Below, piece after piece: positions 61,034 through 64,000 of a stretch of 64,000 bases of DNA (position 1 is its first letter; the number at the start of each line of letters is the position of its first letter). Under the pieces are notes generated by a model, which made no database searches, was not told where the DNA came from, and saw nothing but the letters and a program-made list of their open reading frames with translations. The DNA is from ZC4RG30 sp964455685 (GTDB lineage Bacteria; Pseudomonadota; Gammaproteobacteria; Steroidobacterales; Steroidobacteraceae): NCBI GenBank assembly GCA_964455685.1, contig CAYVZE010000003.1, forward strand, positions 4,888-68,887, in the 5' to 3' direction. Made by a program: the position numbers and the translations under genes.

Positions 61034-61073
61034 CCCAGGGTTGCACGCAACTCCCCACCTGCACCAGCCACCC

Positions 61074-61097
61074 CCTCCACCGAAGACGGCGTGGAGG
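61074..61097 (+). promoter_or_regulatory. Ribosome-binding-site-sequestering hairpin (riboswitch 1 platform)
   Basis: CCTCCAC (61074-61080) is perfectly complementary to GTGGAGG (61091-61097), which contains the Shine-Dalgarno GGAGG of the lipoprotein gene; the loop is ten bases. Formation would hide the ribosome binding site. The ATG at 61113 is 15 bases after GGAGG, slightly long. This fits translational control by the aptamer just upstream, although which ligand state opens it cannot be read from sequence. Confidence 0.7.
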
Positions 61098-61112
61098 AAC
61101 TCTCAATTGGGA

Positions 61113-61775
61113 ATGGTCAGCAGATTTTTCCGGGTTGCGGTGATGGCCACTGCCTTCGGTGCCGTTCTCGCAGGTTGCTCGCCGGATGACTCCAGCACGC
61201 CACCCCCGTCCGGGCGAAGCGATGGCAATTCCGTGCCGAGGATCTCCGGCAGTCCGGCCACGTCGGTGACGGCAGGAAGCCCCTACAGCTTCACGCCCGC
61301 GGCCACCGATGCGGACGGAGATACGCTGGCCTTCTCGATCACCGGCAAGCCTTCGTGGGCGACGTTCAGCGCCGCCACCGGAACGCTTTCCGGAACGCCC
61401 CGCGGTTCGGACGTAGGCATCTACCAGAACATCGTGATCAGCGTGAACGACGGGACGGTTTCCGCCGCGCTGCCTGCTTTCTCGATCACGGTGAATGCCT
61501 CCACGGCGGCACCCGCGGCCGGTACCGCCACCCTCCGCTGGGTGCCGCCCGCCGAGAACACCGATGGAAGCCCGGTGGAGCTTTCCGGTTACCGTGTCTA
61601 CCACGGCACTTCACCCACTGCGCTCAATGACGTCCGCACGGTCCAGGGCGCGGACAACACCTTCTACACCTTCGAACAGCTGCAGGCCGGCACCCACTAC
61701 TTTGCCGTGGCCGCCGTGAACCTGCTCGGGCTGGAAGGCGAGCGTTCCAGCGTCGGTTCGAAGAGCGTCAACTGA
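61113..61775 (+). CDS. Surface lipoprotein with Ig-like and fibronectin III domains, under c-di-GMP riboswitch
   Basis: This 220-residue protein has a lipoprotein signal peptide with lipobox VLAGC (Cys22). A short Ser/Pro linker leads to one cadherin/Ig-like (He_PIG-type) domain (about 42-130: SVTAGSPYSFTPAATDADGD, SWATFSAATGTLSGTP, SDVGIYQNIVISVNDG). An FN3 domain follows (about 135-220: YRVYHGTSPTAL, GTHYFAVAAVNLLGLEG). This is a matrix- or surface-protein plan. It is the smaller relative of the protein at 62184 and looks like the same gene with three fewer repeat domains. The start is ATG 61113. Regulation is by the upstream GEMM-I riboswitch. Confidence 0.88.
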   Translation: MVSRFFRVAVMATAFGAVLAGCSPDDSSTPPPSGRSDGNSVPRISGSPATSVTAGSPYSFTPAATDADGDTLAFSITGKPSWATFSAATGTLSGTPRGSDVGIYQNIVISVNDGTVSAALPAFSITVNASTAAPAAGTATLRWVPPAENTDGSPVELSGYRVYHGTSPTALNDVRTVQGADNTFYTFEQLQAGTHYFAVAAVNLLGLEGERSSVGSKSVN

Positions 61776-61790
61776 GCGACGCCTGCCCAC

Positions 61791-61825
61791 GTCGCCGTGA
61801 CCGCAGCTTCATGCGGCACGGCGAC
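61791..61825 (+). terminator. Strong hairpin after the first lipoprotein gene
   Basis: GTCGCCGTG-A-CCGCA (61791-61805) pairs with TGCGGCACGGCGAC (61812-61825), a 14-base-pair stem with one bulged A and a six-base loop. It lies 15 bases after the stop. There is no T-run. It may end or protect the first lipoprotein transcript and separate it from the second riboswitch unit. Confidence 0.55.
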
Positions 61826-62004
61826 TGACTCTCCGTGCGGCGACAGGCATTCTGTAAAAAGAAGGCGTCGCCATGTTCACTACCTGCCTGGTTTCTTCAT
61901 TCATCCGCGCGACATCTTGCGCGCGATGAGACGAAGATTTTCTTTGCTGTCGGCACACAAAGACAGTTTGAGCGCGCGCGCTGCGGGCGATACGTTCCCC
62001 ATCG

Positions 62005-62095
62005 ACGATTTGGCAAACCCGCCGCAAGGCGGGGACGCAAAGCCTCCGGTCCGGTTGGTCAATTCACCGACATGGGATAGCGGGGCTGCCGGTCG
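62005..62095 (+). ncRNA. Cyclic-di-GMP-I riboswitch aptamer (GEMM-I), copy 2
   Basis: This is the same consensus as copy 1: GGCAAACC (62012-62019), the stem CCCGCC/GGCGGG closed by GCAA (62018-62033), GGACGCAAAGCC (62033-62044), and a variable hairpin, then GATAGCGGGGCTGCC (62077-62091). The core bases are shared with copy 1, while the second hairpin differs in sequence and length. It sits in the leader of the larger lipoprotein gene at 62184, in the 408 bases between the two genes. The rest of that gap (61826-62004) shows no gene. Confidence 0.93.
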
Positions 62096-62137
62096 CTGAA
62101 GTGCGACTGCCGGTCCCTTGCTTGTCCATTCGAGTTG

Positions 62138-62177
62138 TCCTCTCCCGCCAGACCGGGGCTTGCGTAACTGGAGAGGA
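62138..62177 (+). promoter_or_regulatory. Ribosome-binding-site-sequestering pairing (riboswitch 2 platform)
   Basis: TCCTCTCC (62138-62145) is perfectly complementary to GGAGAGGA (62170-62177), the Shine-Dalgarno region seven bases before the ATG at 62184, across a 24-base loop. The anti-Shine-Dalgarno lies just after the aptamer. The same logic at copy 1, with different sequence, supports translational control in both. Confidence 0.7.
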
Positions 62178-62183
62178 TTGAGC

Positions 62184-63785
62184 ATGCAGAGTATCCGGAT
62201 CCGTTGCTGCGCCGTGCTGGCGCTGGCCATGAGCTTGACGCTCGCTGGCTGTGGACCAGACTCCGACACGGATGCCAGCCCGGTTCCCGCTCCCTCCGAA
62301 GAAACACCGAACGTGGCGCCGGTCATATCCGGCACGCCGCCGATCACCGCCACCGCCGGCATCCCCTGGGCGTTCCAGCCTGCCGCAAGCGATGCAGATG
62401 GTGATCCGCTGGTCTTCTTCATCTCCGGCCAGCCTGGCTGGGCCGACTTCGACGCGCAGACCGGCAGGCTTGCCGGCATGCCGTCGGCAACTGACATCGG
62501 CGTGACCGCTTCGATCGTGATCACGGTGTCCGACGGACAAGTCTCGGCATCGCTGCCAGCGTTCTCGCTCGAAATCCAGCCGGCCACTCCGCCGGCAGAC
62601 CCCGAGCCTGCTCCGCAGCCCACGCCGACTCCGACGCCAACTCCGGCACCGACGCCGATTCCCGCACCAATTACCAATACCGCGCCGGTGATCTCGGGCA
62701 CGCCTGCAACTACAGTGCAGGCAACGCGCCCCTACTCCTTCACTCCGGTCGCCAGCGATGCCGAGACGCCGCAGAGGCTGGTGTTCTCGATCAGCAACCG
62801 GCCTTCCTGGGCATCGTTCAGCACCACCACGGGCACGCTTTCGGGAACGCCTTCCGCCAGCGACGTTGGCACCTGGTCCAACATCCGCATCAGGGTCAGC
62901 GATGGCTCGCTGAGCACGTCCCTGCCGGCGTTTTCCATCACGGTCACCGCGCCGCCGAACCGCGCGCCGGTAATCTCGGGCACACCGCCCGCACGCGCAA
63001 CCGTCGGCTCGGCCTATTCGTTCCGCCCCAGGGCCAGCGACCCGGACGGCCAGCGCCTGCGCTTCTCCATCGTCAACCAGCCGGCCTGGGCGACGTTCAG
63101 CACCACCACCGGCACCCTCGCCGGTACGCCGGGCGCGCAGCACGTCGGCACCACCAGCGGCATCGTGATCCGCGTCAGCGACGGTACCAACACCGTGGAG
63201 CTGCCGGCGTTCTCGATCACCGTGGAAGCGCGCGAGAACCGCCCGCCAAGCATCGGCGGCACGCCTTCCTCCAGTGCGCGGGTCGGGGTCGCCTACGTAT
63301 TCAGGCCCTCGGCCAGCGATCCCGACGGTGACCGGCTGAGCTGGTCCATCACCGGCAAGCCGGATGGCGCCGTCTTCAGCACCTCGACAGGTGAGCTGGC
63401 GTGGACACCGACCACGGAGGGCAACTGGCAGGGCATCATCATCACCGTCACCGACAGCAACGGGGCATCGGCGTCACTGCCCGCCTTCAGCATCTCCGTC
63501 GCGCCGGCCCCGGCCACTGGCACAGGCGCGGCGTCGTTGAGCTGGACGCCGCCTTCGCAATACACGGATGGCAGCCCCCTGCCGCTCTCGTCAATCAGCG
63601 CCTATCGCATCTACCACGGCACCAGCCCGTCGGGCCTGGAGAGGCTACTGGAGGTCGGGGCGTCGACCACGCAGTACACCGTCGGGGAACTCGCTTCGGG
63701 AACGCACTACTTCGCCGTCACTGCGGTGACGGTGGAGGGATTCGAAAGCCCTCCTTCGCAGACGGGCAGCAAGACCATCCCGTGA
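62184..63785 (+). CDS. Large surface lipoprotein with four Ig-like domains and FN3, under c-di-GMP riboswitch
   Basis: This 533-residue protein starts at ATG 62184, with lipobox LAGC (Cys23). An Ig-like (He_PIG/cadherin-like) domain (about 45-135) is followed by a Pro/Thr linker (about 138-160, repeated PTP), three more such domains (about 165-258, 260-352 and 354-446), and a C-terminal FN3 domain (about 450-533: YRIYHGTSPSGL, GTHYFAVTAVTVEGFE). Repeated units share FS(T/A)(T)TGTLSGTP and DPDGxRL motifs, with the Asp residues expected for Ca binding. It is probably a surface or matrix protein or adhesin. It differs from the protein at 61113 mainly by three extra repeat domains and the linker. 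Confidence 0.9.
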   Translation: MQSIRIRCCAVLALAMSLTLAGCGPDSDTDASPVPAPSEETPNVAPVISGTPPITATAGIPWAFQPAASDADGDPLVFFISGQPGWADFDAQTGRLAGMPSATDIGVTASIVITVSDGQVSASLPAFSLEIQPATPPADPEPAPQPTPTPTPTPAPTPIPAPITNTAPVISGTPATTVQATRPYSFTPVASDAETPQRLVFSISNRPSWASFSTTTGTLSGTPSASDVGTWSNIRIRVSDGSLSTSLPAFSITVTAPPNRAPVISGTPPARATVGSAYSFRPRASDPDGQRLRFSIVNQPAWATFSTTTGTLAGTPGAQHVGTTSGIVIRVSDGTNTVELPAFSITVEARENRPPSIGGTPSSSARVGVAYVFRPSASDPDGDRLSWSITGKPDGAVFSTSTGELAWTPTTEGNWQGIIITVTDSNGASASLPAFSISVAPAPATGTGAASLSWTPPSQYTDGSPLPLSSISAYRIYHGTSPSGLERLLEVGASTTQYTVGELASGTHYFAVTAVTVEGFESPPSQTGSKTIP

Positions 63786-63795
63786 TCCGGGACCG

Positions 63796-63823
63796 GGGCG
63801 GCACGCCGCAAGGTGTGCCGCCC
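63796..63823. terminator. Hairpin between convergent lipoprotein and manC-like genes
   Basis: A nine-base-pair stem, GGGCGGCAC (63796-63804) with GTGCCGCCC (63815-63823) and a ten-base loop, lies between the two stop codons. No T-run is present. A bidirectional terminator is possible. Confidence 0.5.
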
Positions 63824-63829
63824 GCCTTC

Positions 63830-64000
63830 TCAGCTGATGGTGCCTTCCCGGCCGTAGCGGTCCTCGAACCGGACGATGTCATCCTCGCCCAGGTAGCTGC
63901 CGGACTGCACCTCGATGATGTGCAGCGGGATCCTGCCCGGGTTCTCGATGCAGTGCCTGACTCCCACCGGGATGTAGGTGGACTGGTTCTCCTCGAGCAG
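63830..64000 (-). CDS. manC: C-terminal end of mannose-1-phosphate guanylyltransferase/mannose-6-phosphate isomerase (partial)
   Basis: The minus strand is open from the window edge to a TGA at 63830-63832, giving 56 residues. It reads as the cupin end of the bifunctional ManC/AlgA/CpsB family: ENQSTYIPVGVRHCIENPGR, then IIEVQSGSYLGEDDIVRFED and RYGREGTIS. The enzyme makes GDP-mannose for polysaccharides, which suits the neighbouring locus. The rest of the gene lies beyond the window. Whether the isomerase domain is active cannot be judged from this piece. Confidence 0.9.
   Translation of the reverse strand: MLEENQSTYIPVGVRHCIENPGRIPLHIIEVQSGSYLGEDDIVRFEDRYGREGTIS

Noticed and set aside
1..64000. 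tRNA, rRNA, insertion sequences, prophage or integrase genes
   Set aside because: None seen on either strand. The low-GC island at 12,660-15,600 has no mobility gene or obvious flanking repeats.

Overview
The window reads as chromosomal DNA of a high-GC Gammaproteobacterium. Supporting this are a pilMNOPQ-aroK-aroB-dgt run, a divergent tesA/ybbA pair, FadD, PBP1A, and an exopolysaccharide locus of the type associated with XrtA/PEP-CTERM systems. The lineage could be Steroidobacteraceae, Nevskiales or Xanthomonadales-like, but this is a guess from gene content and no rRNA is present. I see no tRNA, prophage, insertion sequence or CRISPR array.

Region 1 (1-12,660) is housekeeping: the tail of an unidentified gene, a small membrane protein, an acyl-CoA dehydrogenase with a coupled LysR regulator, a degenerate EAL-domain protein, a DUF4139 protein divergent from a one-TM protein, a YbbA/YbbP-type ABC pair, a TesA-type esterase and FadD.

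Region 2 (12,660-15,830) is a visibly less GC-rich island. It holds three related genes of unknown function (two DUF6502-like, one shorter relative) and a tiny secreted protein built of five decapeptide repeats, preceded by two CRP/Clp-type boxes 50 bp apart.

Region 3 (15,830-27,190) holds dgt-aroB-aroK-pilQPONM on the minus strand and, divergently, PBP1A (mrcA) plus a conserved protein.

Region 4 (27,200-61,000) is a large exopolysaccharide locus. A plus-strand run of about 13 kb (29,013-42,209), preceded by a JUMPstart-like element, encodes sugar-nucleotide enzymes, an initiating sugar transferase with an extra N-terminal domain, a pyruvyl transferase, an FrhB-like Fe-S protein, a Wzy-like polymerase, glycosyltransferases, a deacetylase and an asparagine-synthase-like amidotransferase. 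The minus-strand run 60,586-52,469 encodes Wza-like, Wzz-like, BY-kinase and beta-barrel proteins of the XrtA type, then an aminotransferase, a glycosyltransferase and an ABC flippase. Between these lie a secreted beta-helix protein, a NeuD/PglD-like acetyltransferase and a 2,189-residue hybrid NRPS-PKS (A-MT-PCP-KS-AT-ACP-ACP). The most interesting hypothesis is that this synthase makes an aminoacyl-ketide group that decorates an amino sugar of the polymer. No exosortase or PEP-CTERM protein is visible.

Region 5 (60,900-64,000) has two lipoproteins with repeated Ig-like domains and an FN3 domain. Each is preceded by a c-di-GMP-I (GEMM-I) riboswitch whose downstream hairpin pairs with the ribosome binding site. 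The window ends in the C-terminus of a ManC/AlgA-type enzyme. Together with the degenerate EAL protein, this suggests that c-di-GMP links matrix polysaccharide and surface lipoproteins.
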